64,000 nucleotides of DNA from Agapetus fuscipes (GCA_951799405.1 OX637344.1:9610001-9674000), one strand, 5' to 3'; counted from the first letter of the stretch, positions 21,217-31,199 are shown. A program made the numbers and translations. Notes: generated by a model not told the origin, from the letters alone.

Positions 21217-21493
21217 TTATACCACGAGAACATATTTTTCTTGCTTAAATGTGTACATTTTTTAAAGCCTATTCTTTAAACATTTGAACCGATCAATGGA
21301 TCATCGTTTTTTTGTAAAGAAAATTTGCGTTAGGTGGCGGTTTAGCCATGGATTTTCTGTGTGTGAATGACACCGTATGCGAGTAATATAATCTACATTA
21401 GAAAAGGTAATTGATATCAACTGTTAACAAGCCATTCAGATACAATCAGTAAAATCTGTAACCGAGTAGGTATTGCATAAATACTCAACGCAA

Positions 21494-21592
21494 ATATTGC
21501 GTAAAAACTCAACGCAAACGCAACTAAAGTAATTACACATACCAATGTATAGTGTAACTTTTTGCCTGCGTTATTCCCAAAGCATGTGCCAA
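21494..21592 (-). repeat. SINE-A 3' fragment
   Basis: The minus strand runs from CATGCTTTGGGAATAACGC to TACACTATACATTGG and TTAGTTGCG. It is diverged. Confidence 0.7.
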
Positions 21593-21597
21593 TTGCC

Positions 21598-21795
21598 AAT
21601 CCCTTTGCCAATGTCACCCCTGTTTCAGGGAAGGTCGGCAAAAGTTGTGGGGCTTATGTTCATTTGAGGTTTGGATTTTATTTGTAAGTACACATTCAGC
21701 ATTTGTCAGCGCGAACTACACTTGTTGGTTTGTGGGCATACATCTGAGAGCTTTAAATGAATATATCCTTGCAACTTAGATTATAGATTATTATA
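21598..21795 (+). repeat. C repeat, subfamily with GATTATA tail
   Basis: It has TGTGGGGCTTATG, ACATCTGAGAGCTTTAAATG and ATATCCTTGCAACTTAGATT, then a TATAGATTAT tail, a variant seen at 32444, 36463 and 52433. Confidence 0.9.
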
Positions 21796-21811
21796 TGTGT
21801 CCAGCAAAGCA

Positions 21812-21893
21812 AAGACCGGTCCGTAGCTCGGTTGGGAACCCAAAATCTTCCATTTACGAATCCGAAGTGTTACTATTGGACTGCGGACCGGAG
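21812..21893. repeat. SINE-B heads facing each other
   Basis: A plus-strand head start (AGACCGGTCCGTAGCTC) is followed by a minus-strand head (complement ending GGACTGCGGACCGG). The outcome is a short inverted pair of about 80 bases, probably a deletion or chimera. Confidence 0.6.
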
Positions 21894-22235
21894 CTCGATC
21901 GTGAAAATAGAAGCAATGTATGAACACTAAATCAATCACTAATGGTCATAATGTATCTTCCATACATTATTGCATTTACGCGATAGAGGGGAGTTTACGT
22001 GATGGTTTGTACTCGGGGTGCTGGTGTTTAAAATGAGAGTTTTGCTTGAGAGACTGGAGGCGCCTGTATCATATTCCCGGCGCCTTGTGTATTTGATACG
22101 ATCACCTCAAGTGAAACAACCCAAATATTAAGCTATAGCTCGGTAGCTAGAACGTGGATATATGATAACAGTAATTTGAATCGAACAGAATCACGAAAAA
22201 GAGTTCTTTAGCTAATAGGTTGGTATGGGGTTTAT

Positions 22236-22350
22236 ATTAGTCAACGAACAAAAATTGTAATAAAAAACAAACCTCAAGTGAACATAACCCTTGCAAATCC
22301 TGATGCGTTCCCCTGAGACGGCGGTGGCATTTGCAAAAGTGAACTAAGTT
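22236..22350 (-). repeat. C repeat, middle fragment
   Basis: The minus strand has the CAAATGCCACCGCCGTCTCA and GGGTTATGTTCACTTGAGG words of C, diverged. Confidence 0.7.
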
Positions 22351-22365
22351 TTTAGAGCATGATGG

Positions 22366-22571
22366 TTCACTTTGCCAATGTCACCCCTGTTTCAGGGAAG
22401 GTCGGCAAAAGTTGCAGGGTTGATGTTCATTTGAGCTTTGGATTTTAATATATAAGTAGGTACCTACACATGGAGAATTTGTATGCGCGAACTTACAAGT
22501 GTCTGTTTGTGGGCATGCATTAAATATGAATTTTAAATGTTAACAAATCCTTGCAACTTAGATTATAGATA
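22366..22571 (+). repeat. C repeat, plus arm of an inverted pair
   Basis: It runs from GGTTCACTTTGCCAATGTC to CCTTGCAACTTAGATTATAG. A minus-strand C starts about 120 bp downstream, so a transcript could fold back over some 200 bp. Confidence 0.92.
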
Positions 22572-22691
22572 CAGGTGTTCCCGCTTTAACTTCCAGGCTC
22601 CCGGGTACAGCTTCCTTATGCTCGGCTTCCCTGTGATTGGCTGTCACTACAGCTCATACCCATGTCACTCCACCGCAAACAACCTCAAAAC

Positions 22692-22945
22692 TGGAGGCTA
22701 TCTATAATCAATAATCTAAGTTGCAAGGATATAATAACATTTACGATTCATAGAAAATGCATGACCACAAATAGACAAGTGTAAGTTCGCGCGAATGCGT
22801 CATGTGTAATGACAGATTAAAATTCAAATCTCAATGAACATGAACTTTGCAACTTCTGCCGACTTTCTCGGGAACAGGGGTGACATTGGCAAAGTGAACC
22901 ATTTTTACAGTACCTATGGGTGGTCAGCCTCATACCAACCTAGTC
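22692..22945 (-). repeat. C repeat, minus arm of an inverted pair
   Basis: It spans TCATACCAACCTAG (5' end on the minus strand) to TCTAAGTTGCAAGG and the TCTATAATC tail. It is close to full length. Confidence 0.92.
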
Positions 22946-23449
22946 ATAATCTTTAATAAATTAACCTTAAACATTTAATATGAATCAAAAATCTTTGCAA
23001 CATAGATTATATACGTAGGTTGTGCAACGACCACAAATTTTGCATCACAATCTTCACAACATATTTCCAAACAGCAACCAAAAACTTACTCAAGCGGAAT
23101 AAAAATCCAAAAATCTGTATTGTTCGCCTCTAATGTGTACCTACGGGCAGACAAAGAATCGGACTCTGAAGAGGCGAGCCCATGTAAACGGATCTCCAGC
23201 AAACTCCGAAGATCGCTACTGTATTGATACAATTCAAGCAGGCGGAAATATAGGTAAAAAAATATTCAACCAATTATTGTAACGTTTTTGAAAAATAATA
23301 CCATTTCGGTATAGTTCTTTGTTTGTAAGACTACCGAAAAAAAATGTGTGTTTGCTTTAGTTGAGACTACTAAGTTCGCAGAGTGCCCTTGGGTTATGAT
23401 TCATGAAAGAACGGTGCCCACGAAATAAATCAGATCATATTGTTCTATA

Positions 23450-23722
23450 TCTATCTATAATCTATAATCTGAGCTGCAAATATATTAAAGAATGAAAAAA
23501 AAACGGATTTTACTGACCGTGTAAAAGAGAAGAACGAATGCAAATATACATATTATGTTAAGACTTAAGGCTCATATTAAATGCATGCCAACAGTTCGCG
23601 CCTACACATTCTGCATGTGTGCATACAAGTAAACAAAACCTCACACGAACATACACCTTGCAACTCCTGCCGTCTTTCCCTGAAACTGGAGTGGCATTGG
23701 CCAAAATGAACCAATTTTCAAC
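23450..23722 (-). repeat. C repeat with internal insertion
   Basis: The tail (TCTATCTATAATCTATAATC) and the GGCATTGGCCAAAATGAACC end are both present. About 60 unrelated bases interrupt it near 23490-23560. Confidence 0.8.
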
Positions 23723-23869
23723 AAACAAATTTCAACAAATTTTCAAAAAACAAGAACCAGCACGGGGGGTCAGACTAAAACCAACCTCTTTGTTTCGATA
23801 TTGTGAAATGAACCTGCAACAAATAAAAGAGTGAAAAAATGTGACTTCATACGCTCGTATTACTGGGGC

Positions 23870-24200
23870 AAAGGCAAACAAATATTTTATTATTGGTTTC
23901 AAAGGACTGTAGTTACATAGATGTGTGACGTTTGGACAACGAGAAAAATTCTAAATAAAATTCGTTTTCAGTCTATTTGACGAATTTCATGTTGAAAGAA
24001 GGAAATGAATTCGGAACAAAAATGACCTGACGTCACCTCGCCGGGTGGTTAATAAAATAGCATTCTGCATTTATGTTTTGGTGGCTAAGGACTCTAGTCA
24101 CTTAGATCTGTGATATCACTCCACTACGTCACTAAAGAAAATTTTAAATGTTTCGACTCCGTCCATTTTAAAGGACTGAATTATTCGGCTGTTCACACTG
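23870..24200. other. Unassigned low-copy repeat
   Basis: Two blocks (about 23895-23970 and 24080-24160) share GGACT-TAG-TCAC/ACAT and GTGTGACGT-like words and may belong to the family that carries CCCGCCGAGAAAA at 10890 and 58140. The structure is not resolved. Confidence 0.35.
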
Positions 24201-24214
24201 TTTCTTACGTCTTT

Positions 24215-24392
24215 AATATTAGTTGCAAAGATACTAACATTGAAGATTAATATGCAACGCATGTCTACAAACAAACACGTGTAAGTTCGCGTTTACACTG
24301 CACGCTCAAATGCAAAATGAGACACGAAACTCAGATAAACACAAACCCATCACACCTTGCCGACTTTCCCTGAAACCGAAATGACATTAATA
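24215..24392 (-). repeat. C repeat, diverged
   Basis: The minus strand has TGTCATTTCGGTTTCAGGG, GTAAACGCGAACTTACACG and ATCTTTGCAACTAATATTA. Confidence 0.8.
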
Positions 24393-24393
24393 A

Positions 24394-24517
24394 ATAATAT
24401 TAGGATGATTGATTTGGTGAGCGCTGTTTTTGTGTGAATCCCACCTCAAGAGGCCTCTGTGAGCTTCTTTCAATTCTCAAGCAAAACCTGTTTGCCGTAA
24501 GGCTGGATGGACCTTGG
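24394..24517 (-). repeat. SINE-B 3' half
   Basis: The minus strand covers GGTCCATCCAGCCTTACGG to ATAAATCATCC-like end and an ATT tail. It ends only about 30 bp from the splice donor of the exon candidate, on the same strand. Confidence 0.9.
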
Positions 24518-24546
24518 ACATTGTTTTTAATAAACTGAAATCTTAC

Positions 24547-24786
24547 TTTTCGAAGGCTCCTTTGTCTTCGTAGGTGTGGAAGATCCGAAGACTGTTTTTT
24601 GTGGAGACGATGGCCCGGTGTATTCCTTGGATGGAGACGATCTTCCAGACGTATCGTACGGTTCTTTGGTGCTGGGGATCTTCTTCGCAGGAGAATGCTG
24701 GAACCGTTGAAGGGAATCCAAGGTGTCTGCTTGAGCGGTCTCATACTGCTTCTGGAGCCTGTCGGATAGCAGTTTGGATACTCGAG
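24547..24786 (-). CDS. Candidate internal coding exon, Ser/Pro/Lys-rich protein
   Basis: This is the strongest host-gene signal in the window. Read on the minus strand, a long pyrimidine tract and CGCCAG (AG at 24787-24788) lead into 240 bp of open frame, which ends at a consensus donor, AAAA|GTAAGA. The exon is symmetric (phase 1 at both ends, length a multiple of 3), so it could be skipped without a frameshift. The peptide starts with a helix-like segment (RVSKLLSDRLQKQYETAQAD) and continues as a disordered Ser/Thr/Pro/Lys-rich tail with four [S/T]-P-x-K sites (SPAK, SPSK, SPQK, TPTK), a pattern fitting proline-directed kinases. No stop is met until 20 bp beyond the donor. It is G+C-richer than its flanks. 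I do not recognise the family; a cytoskeletal or scaffold protein is a guess. Confidence 0.65.
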
Positions 24787-24816
24787 CTGGCGACAAAAGA
24801 AAAAGAAGGAAGTTAA
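24787..24816 (-). promoter_or_regulatory. 3' splice site of the 24.5-kb exon
   Basis: On the minus strand the pyrimidine-rich CTTCCTTCTTTTTCTTTTG is followed by TCGCCAG. The match to an animal acceptor is strong. Confidence 0.6.
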
Positions 24817-25138
24817 AGATGATTTTCTAAATATATCTTTACGCTATTGGGTTATACCACGGTTCTACAGTTATCAAAAATAAATAGGTGCTTGATTTTT
24901 TTTACTTGTTTCTTACTTGCAGTGTTTACCTACACCATTCGGAAAGGCCTAATCATTATTTCTTACAGGTAAGGTAGGCAGCCTTACGCTACGACAGGGC
25001 AGATTTTTTTTATTGAAAATCTGATCGACATCAAAGTTCAAATGTTTATTTGGAGGGTAAGCTCTACAAATCCTGAAAACTTGATGAACATTTTAGTCAG
25101 GCATGAGAAGCAACATTCCATACATTTTACGAAAAAAA

Positions 25139-25280
25139 ATTATTCCACCTAGGGAGCTGGGAAAACTCCACTTCAAGTGAAGTGGTTGGCGTAAGGCCGG
25201 CTCTTTTACCTCTGAAAATAAATATATTCCATTCGCCATTTGCGAACCACTCGGCGACAAAACGATAAGACGATATATAA
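25139..25280 (+). repeat. SINE-A 3' fragment
   Basis: It runs from CTAGGGAGCTGGGAAAACTCC and the CACTTCAAGTGAAGTGG block to ACGATAAGACGATATAT. The B box and head are absent. Confidence 0.85.
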
Positions 25281-25499
25281 ACAAATAACAGTGCTATTCA
25301 CAAAACATTTGGTCCAAGGCTGATCCACGGATCATTGTTTCATGTAGTAAGTGTAGTTTTACTGCAGGCTGCATTGCAAAAACCCAGCCTCATACCCGTT
25401 CCGTTTATACACTTCCATCCGGGGAAGTACTTATATCACAGAACGCTCATGCAATGCTATATTTTGTTTGTTCCGAAAGGCCTTCCCGATCGTCGTGAG

Positions 25500-25850
25500 C
25501 CGACCCAGCAGTCTTGTCTTGTCTTGTATCCTGCTGCCATTCCTCTAGGGGTGGCCGGTACCTCCACACAAGTGCCTTCACTACACTCTGTCCTTGCATA
25601 CTTCTTTAATCTCATCTAGTTTCATCACTCATTTCATGCACGCTCTTTTCTTGTTTCCACTCTGTAGATTCCATTCATTCGCAATCTCACTTATCTGATC
25701 AATCCATTCTTTTCTAGGTCTTCCCCTTCCCCGCTTACGTAGCTTACCACGCTTACCCAACAGTGAATCTAGATTTACTTGTTCGTCCACTAGAGAAAAG
25801 AGCAAAAACCCGAAGTTACTGACTCGGTGCAGATGAGCCATGGCTTTGCT
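25500..25850 (-). mobile_element. LINE-D1 C-terminal remnant
   Basis: On the minus strand an open frame codes for KRGRGRPRKEWIDQISEIAN and EWNLQSGNKKRACMK, nearly the same as the 44125 copy. A stop then precedes the LDEIKEVCKDR-type end in another frame, and a (GACAA)n tail follows. It is 5'-truncated. Confidence 0.9.
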
Positions 25851-25867
25851 GTTAGAGAATAACACTG

Positions 25868-26060
25868 TAAGGATTCATACAAAATGTACGCCCACAAGCA
25901 GACCGGTGCAAGTTCGCGCTTACATATGCCGCATGTGTAATAACACCCAATAAAAACCCAAATTTCAGTCGAACACAAACCCGGCAACTCTGCCGACCTT
26001 CCCCGAAACTGAGGTGCCGTTAACAAAGTGAACCATTTTTACAGTAGGCATGGGTGGTCA
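25868..26060 (-). repeat. C repeat, most of the unit
   Basis: The minus strand has the CCACCCATGCCTACTG start region, TTCGGGGAAGGTCGGCAGAG and TAAGCGCGAACTTGC. The tail is missing, broken near the D1 remnant. Confidence 0.85.
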
Positions 26061-26310
26061 GGAAGAAAAAAAAGAAGAAGCCGTGTATTCCCCGCGCTTC
26101 AGACCGCCTACCTTTCCACAGCCCCTCGTCATCCCTGCACATTGGCCGGTATTAATTTCAACCCATTGTGAGCGGGCTCCTTGTGTAACGCTATACCTCT
26201 GTATGGGAGGCAGCCGCAGTATGGGAGTGAGAATACCCCGGACAAATGCTGCCACTTAATTATCAAGTGTACGCTCATCATCTGCATCATCATAAATAAG
26301 TAAATGCATA
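26061..26310. other. Unassigned G+C-moderate sequence
   Basis: Short frames occur on both strands. None has splice signals or a recognised motif. Confidence 0.35.
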
Positions 26311-26318
26311 TTAGGATT

Positions 26319-26445
26319 ATTTAGGGCTTTGGCTGAATCCAAGATTGTCCTCCACTCTCGCCCGCCCATCGCCTTTGCTCTCCAGCTACGTATGTCTGGA
26401 TTGGCTGCATCTGCGTTAACATGGTCCATCTATCGCATCTTTGGC
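26319..26445 (-). mobile_element. Possible LINE C-terminal scrap
   Basis: One minus frame reads KMR then MDHVNADAANPDIRSWRAKA, which resembles the RW-x-D end of LINE polyproteins. It is short and broken. Confidence 0.4.
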
Positions 26446-26456
26446 CTTCAAACTGA

Positions 26457-26570
26457 TGTGTCAATGGGCTTCGATAGATCTTACCGTATCTATATCTATG
26501 TAACAAGGCGGCTTGTAAACAGCTGACCGCTGTACCATACAAATGTACCAGCTGTTTACACGCCGCCATC
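26457..26570. mobile_element. L-type hairpin MITE, partial
   Basis: GATAGATCTTACCGTAT matches the L arms at 58740. The end is a hairpin with inverted GGCGGCTTGTAAACAGCTG and CAGCTGTTTACACGCCGCC. It is followed directly by the (TAATC)n end of a C repeat. Confidence 0.65.
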
Positions 26571-26832
26571 TAATCTAATCTAATCTAATCTAAGCTGCAA
26601 AGATATATATCATTTAAGATTTACACTAAATGCATTCCCACAAGCAGATATGTATAATTTCGCGCTAACACATGCCGCATGTGGACCTACAATATAAAAA
26701 CCCAATCTCAAATGAACATAAGCCTTGCAACTCTTGCCGTCTTTCCCTGAAACAGGGGTGACATTGGCAAAGTGAACCAATTTTTATATTATGGGTGGTC
26801 AGCCGCATAACAACCTATAAGTCAAGGAACAT
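26571..26832 (-). repeat. C repeat, full-length, joined to LINE-D2
   Basis: On the minus strand it starts GTTCCTTGACTTATAGG and ends with four GATTA units. Upstream on that strand, about 100 bp away, is the end of the LINE-D2 frame. Spacer and C look like that LINE's 3' UTR. Confidence 0.95.
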
Positions 26833-26932
26833 ACATGACAAATTACATTTTTTTTAAATCAAAGATTAAAAATAACAATATATACATGGACATAAAAAAC
26901 TAAATCATAAAACCAATTTCACTTTAACAAAC

Positions 26933-27425
26933 CCTAGCCGCCAACATCACAGATCAACCGCCATTTCTTTCTATCCTTGCATACTTCTTTCATTTCCTCC
27001 AGAGTCATAACCTTCTTCATACAAGCTCTTCTTTTATTATGACTCTGGATATTCCATTCATTCGCAATTTCGGATATTTGGTCCATCCATACCTTTCTCG
27101 GTCTTCCTCTACCACGACATCCATCTATTCTACCAACATATACTTTCTTCGTCAGTCTTTCCTCATTCATTCTCTCCATATGCCCAAACCATCTTAACAA
27201 ACTTCTTTTAATCTTCACTTTCACACTTTCTTTTGCACCACATTCTTTTCTTACAAAATCATTCCTCACCCTGTCACTCCGTTTTTTCCCAATCATACTT
27301 CTTAGAAAGTCCATTTCAACAGTATGGACTTTACTAATTTCACTTTCATTCACCGTCCAGGCCTCGCTTCCATACATCAAGGTGGGTAAAAGTATGCCAC
27401 TGCGTACCGCCAATCGAGCATTGTT
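26933..27425 (-). mobile_element. LINE-D2 C-terminal part, open over 159 codons
   Basis: The minus-strand frame begins in the reverse transcriptase C-terminus (GILLPTLMYGSEAWTVNESE) and continues through LLRWFGHMERMNEERLTKK, RGRGRPRKVWMDQISEIAN and KKWRLICDVGG. This is the conserved tail of RTE/Craft-like non-LTR retrotransposon polyproteins. The endonuclease and most of the reverse transcriptase are missing, so it is a dead 5'-truncated copy, but the frame has no stop, which suggests a young insertion. Its 3' UTR includes C (26571-26832). Confidence 0.93.
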
Positions 27426-27708
27426 TTATTGAATTCTATCAACAAATAAATAGCTACGATAAGATCTACTGACGACCGTTGAGACTGCAGAGACTGGTCT
27501 CCTTGTTGTGCTGAGAGTGTTAGGCGGGGGCTGGCGAAGTTCATTCTAATTATGTAATCAGCCCTACTTTTATTAGGTCAGTACCTAATCTATTTTTTTT
27601 TCGCCTTTTTCGTTCTCATACTACCTATAATTTAATTTGCCAATATATATTAACATTGAAGATTACTAAAAGATAACTAAATTTCACATATTATTTTACA
27701 TATTATTT

Positions 27709-27905
27709 GCCAATGTCACCCCTGCTTCAGGGAAGGTCGGCAAGAGTTGCAGGGCTTATGTTCATTTGAGATTGGGTTTTTTATATTGTAGATCCACAAT
27801 CGGCATGTGTAAGCGCGAAATTATGCGTGTCTGCTTGTGGGAATGCATTTAATATGAATCTCAAATGATACATATCTTTGCAGCTTTGATTTAGATTTAG
27901 ATTTT
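27709..27905 (+). repeat. C repeat, lacking the 5' end
   Basis: It runs from TTTGCCAATGTCACCCCTG to TTTGCAGCTTTGATTTAGAT. A 30-base minus-strand C scrap (GCAGACACATG region) follows at 27907-27940. Confidence 0.9.
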
Positions 27906-28084
27906 AGAAATGCATGCCCACAAGCAGACACATGTAATTTTTTACTGAAATATTTTTTTATGGTTTTCCTTTGCCGTGCTTGAATTGTCTAGAATCAAAG
28001 GCGGCAATGCAGGATTGTTTCTCGATGGAAGTTATGGAAACACAGGAAATTAATTTATTATCATTTTGATGTAAAAACGTCTGT

Positions 28085-28085
28085 C

Positions 28086-28125
<40 letters not shown>

Positions 28126-28131
28126 TATGGC
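28085..28131. repeat. (GT)n microsatellite
   Basis: About 17 GT units with a GTAT interruption. It abuts a minus-strand SINE-B scrap (GAAGAGCACATTCGAAATATA at 28130-28160). Confidence 0.95.
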
Positions 28132-28186
28132 GAAGAGCACATTCGAAATATAAATGACTTATTATTTATCCTGTCGTTCAGACCGA

Positions 28187-28302
28187 TCTATAGCTAAGTT
28201 GGTGGAATGATTGCATTCCATACCTGAAGGCTAGGTTTAGATCCCCACCAAGGGTGACAGAAATGATTTACCGTTTAGGTGTTTACTTCAAACCCAGACG
28301 TT
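28187..28302 (+). repeat. SINE-A 5' third
   Basis: It has GACCGATCTATAGCTAAGTT, a B-box-like GGTTTAGATCCCCACC and the GTTTAGGTGTTTACTTC block, then breaks off. Confidence 0.85.
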
Positions 28303-28665
28303 GCGTGAACAATCCTAGATAGCCGGTTTTGCTTTCATACGACTCACTTATTCCTCTTGACGTTTCGCTGTACGTATTGTTCAGCAACAATCATTGCCGG
28401 CACAATGCCCGCCTCCTGATTGGCCAGATGTGTGTCCCCCACATCGGCGTCATATGAAAACAATGGCAGACACGGAGAGCGAGGGGACACACACACATCG
28501 CGCGTGTGTGAGAGGGTGCCCACATACGCGTATGTGCCGCATGTTAGGTGCGGGCCAATATGGCGTATGGAGTGACGCCATTGCGACAAGACAAATGATA
28601 GACTCGGCACACTTACAAAAATCTCTCATTTGTGTGACGTCTATCATAAATGCCACGCAACTCGC
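28303..28665. other. Unassigned G+C-richer sequence
   Basis: It contains a CCAAT box (ATTGG at about 28419) and many CpG. Several short frames overlap. Nothing is recognised. Confidence 0.35.
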
Positions 28666-28675
28666 AGAGCTACTA

Positions 28676-28757
28676 ATCTGTACATTTGTGCAACTTCTTG
28701 CCGCGTTATTCCCGCAGGGGTCGCACGTGGCGAGTAGAACCTATACTTATTTGTATT
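28676..28757 (-). repeat. SINE-A 3' fragment
   Basis: The minus strand covers AGGTTCTACTCGCCACGTGC to CGGCAAGAAGTTG. A SINE-B starts at its edge. Confidence 0.8.
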
Positions 28758-29067
28758 GGCCAGTCCGTAGTCTAGTGGTAACGCTTCGGACTCGTAAATG
28801 GAAGGTTGTGAGCTCGAATTCCGGCGGAGCAAAAAAAAAATACCATCCATATTTTTAAATATGCTCTTTACTGGGTTGAAAAATCCATAGATATACCATT
28901 ACCAAAGACCGGCCACTAAAAGTTCATACAGACTTACATAAACTGGGTATTGCTTGAGTATTGGCGTTTTCTATAGCGACGACCAAGCTCGCAGAGGGCT
29001 CTTGAAGTGTGATTCAAACAAAAACAGTGCTCACTAAATAAATCATCCTAATATTATTATTATTATT
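28758..29067 (+). repeat. SINE-B, full-length reference copy
   Basis: The head CCAGTCCGTAGTCTAGTGG (A box) and GAGCTCGAATTCCGGCGG (B box) resembles a tRNA 5' and T-arm region. Next come an A-rich run, CTTTACTGGGTTGAAAAAT, CCAAAGACCGGCCACT, GGCGTTTTCTATAGCGACGA and AAATAAATCATCCTAAT, ending in (ATT)n. Pol III transcription is expected from the boxes. A full C copy follows with no gap. Confidence 0.95.
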
Positions 29068-29312
29068 CCTTGACTTATAGGTTGGCATGAGGCTAACCAC
29101 CCGTTCTGTAAAAAATGGTTCACTTTGCCAATGTCACTCCTGTTTCAGGGAAGGTCGGCAAGAGTTGCAGGGCTTCTGTTCATTTGAGATTGGGTTTTTG
29201 TATTGTAGGTCCACATGCGGCATGTGTGAGCGCGAAATTATGCGAGTCTTCTTGTGGGAATGCATTTAATATGAATCTCAAATGATACATATCTTTGCAA
29301 CTTAGATTTAAA
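29068..29312 (+). repeat. C repeat, full-length, abutting SINE-B
   Basis: It starts at CTTGACTTATAGGTTGG, directly in the ATT tail of SINE-B, and ends GCAACTTAGATTTAAATTA. Confidence 0.95.
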
Positions 29313-29527
29313 TTATATGTTTTTGATCTATTTGACCTTCTCTGAAATGGGAGTGACTTTGGCAAAGAGAGCCCTTTTAACTGTATTTTACCTGTATTTT
29401 TATGATTAACTTATAATTAAGTCCATGTGTATAATAAGATATGAATAAATTTAAACATCAGTGGCGAGTTGTCGTATGAAACAAGGCTGGTCGGCGCGCT
29501 TTGTGCATTTCAATAAAGACGTATTGC

Positions 29528-29575
29528 TTTTGGCGGGAAAACGACCTCCGCATACAGCCGCCATCTTGCCAATGC
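29528..29575 (+). promoter_or_regulatory. E2F-like and YY1-like motifs
   Basis: TTTGGCGGGAAAA matches the E2F consensus and GCCGCCATCTTG, 20 bp on, the YY1/Pho core. Two good matches lie close together outside repeats, but no gene can be tied to them. Confidence 0.2.
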
Positions 29576-29589
29576 TGCTACACGGTGGG

Positions 29590-30340
29590 TGAAGGTGATT
29601 AAAAAAAATAAAAAAATCTAACTATGTATACTCTAAGTTGCAAAGAGTTTAAAAATTTAACATTTACAAAATTTTATAGAACTAAAACAATTATGTTAAA
29701 ACACTGTGTTATTTTCATTCACTTTATTAAAATACACGAACGTAAGAAGTAGGTACTTTTTATTAACTGCTGTTAACGTGAGACCATTTTTTTCGCTTGT
29801 TATCTATCGATATGATTGCCATTACCAGACTGCATGGGCACAACAGGGAGCGTTTCTAAGAAACGGATCCGGTAGGAAATGTGGAGAAACAGATCGGCTA
29901 CAAGTTTTTTGTAAAATGTTGATTTGTATGTCGGTGTTATGGCGAGGGCATAAAAGCGTATGTTCGAGTAGCGTATTTGGAACAGAATAACGTTGGTTCG
30001 AATCGGGTCTGGCCCACTTGACCATAAATTCGACGCTGCTTCAATAGATGGCATAGCATGCACACAACTGGCCAGGCAAAATAGGTTGGTGAATTGCATT
30101 CCTCTTCACAAATCTATTTTATGAAAAAAAGTTTATTTTGCGGTCCCCCTGTAGCGGCGGACTGAAAGGAGTAGCCGCCGTGACATTTTTATTAGCGCCG
30201 GAAGAGGACAGACCACCTTGTAGCTGTGCCTGCCTACCTCTCCGTGCATTTCCGTACGCCCCAATGTTTCTCTTACCCCTTTCCTAAAAAAATTGATAAA
30301 GAAGAAAAAAAAATTAATTATTAGCTGAATTCACCACCAC
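29590..30340. other. Unassigned sequence
   Basis: I see no known repeat. Minus frames near 29822-30099 have no splice signals. Confidence 0.4.
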
Positions 30341-30342
30341 TT

Positions 30343-30446
30343 AATCAATGATCTAATCTATGTTGCAAAGATATGTAACATTAGGGATGCACATTATATG
30401 CATTTTCACAAGCAAACACGTATAAGCTCGCGCTTGCATATATCTT
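30343..30446 (-). repeat. C repeat, 3' fragment
   Basis: The minus strand runs from AAGCGCGAGCTTATACG to ATATCTTTGCAACATAGATT. A SINE-A head follows. Confidence 0.8.
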
Positions 30447-30512
30447 GGGATATAATTTCTGACACCGTTGGTAGGGATCGAAACTTCTACCAACTGAGCT
30501 ATCTACCGGACA
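30447..30512 (-). repeat. SINE-A head, internally deleted
   Basis: The minus strand has GTCCGGTAGATAGCTCAGTT, a shortened middle, then GATCCCTACCAACGGTGTC. Confidence 0.75.
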
Positions 30513-30879
30513 AAGAGCATGTTTGAAATCAAATGACAATATTTTGAAGGTAAAATATAAACTGGTGTTATGGTTGCTAAACACATAAACAAATTACATT
30601 TGGAAAATTCACACTTTTGATTTAGTCACGGATATATAGTTCATGCTTAATTATCGTGCAGAAAGGGTGCTTCCTGAAGACGTTGGCAATAACGCCGAAA
30701 CGAAACATTGAGAATAATGTAAGTTCTTCCACAACGCTAACTACTAAAATATCCATCAAGTGTCAATATATTTTTGTGTACCGCTGTGAATCAAACCTGG
30801 GAATATAACTGTGATAACTTATACAGACATATGTGCCTACTACTGAATAAAGCGCGTAGTATTATAATAATAATCATCT

Positions 30880-31113
30880 AAGTTGCAAAGATATATTAAC
30901 ATTCAAAACCCATATCAAATAGACCACAAACAGACACGTGTAAGTACGCGCTTACAAATGCTGAATGTGTACTTACAACTTAAAACTAAACCTCAAATGG
31001 ACATACACCCTGCAACTTTTGCCGACCTTTTCTGAAACCGAGTTGACATTGGTAAAGTGAATAATTTTTGACAGAATGGGTGGTCAGCCTCAAACCAACC
31101 TATAAGTGAAGGA
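30880..31113 (-). repeat. C repeat, nearly complete
   Basis: The minus strand goes from CCTTCACTTATAGGTTGG to TATCTTTGCAACTTAGAT. Confidence 0.92.
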
Positions 31114-31199
31114 AGGAACTCCGTGATAACTTATACATACATAGACCGTGTCTACTACTGATTGAAGCGCGTAGTACTAAATTTTGATGAGTTATAACT

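Noticed and set aside
26934..27413. 159-codon frame as a host gene
   Set aside because: It is the conserved end of a LINE polyprotein with relatives at 44125, 50470 and 57706 and a retroposon tail.
28758..28830. tRNA gene in the SINE-B head
   Set aside because: It is the start of a repeated 300-bp SINE and the arms do not fold into a normal tRNA.
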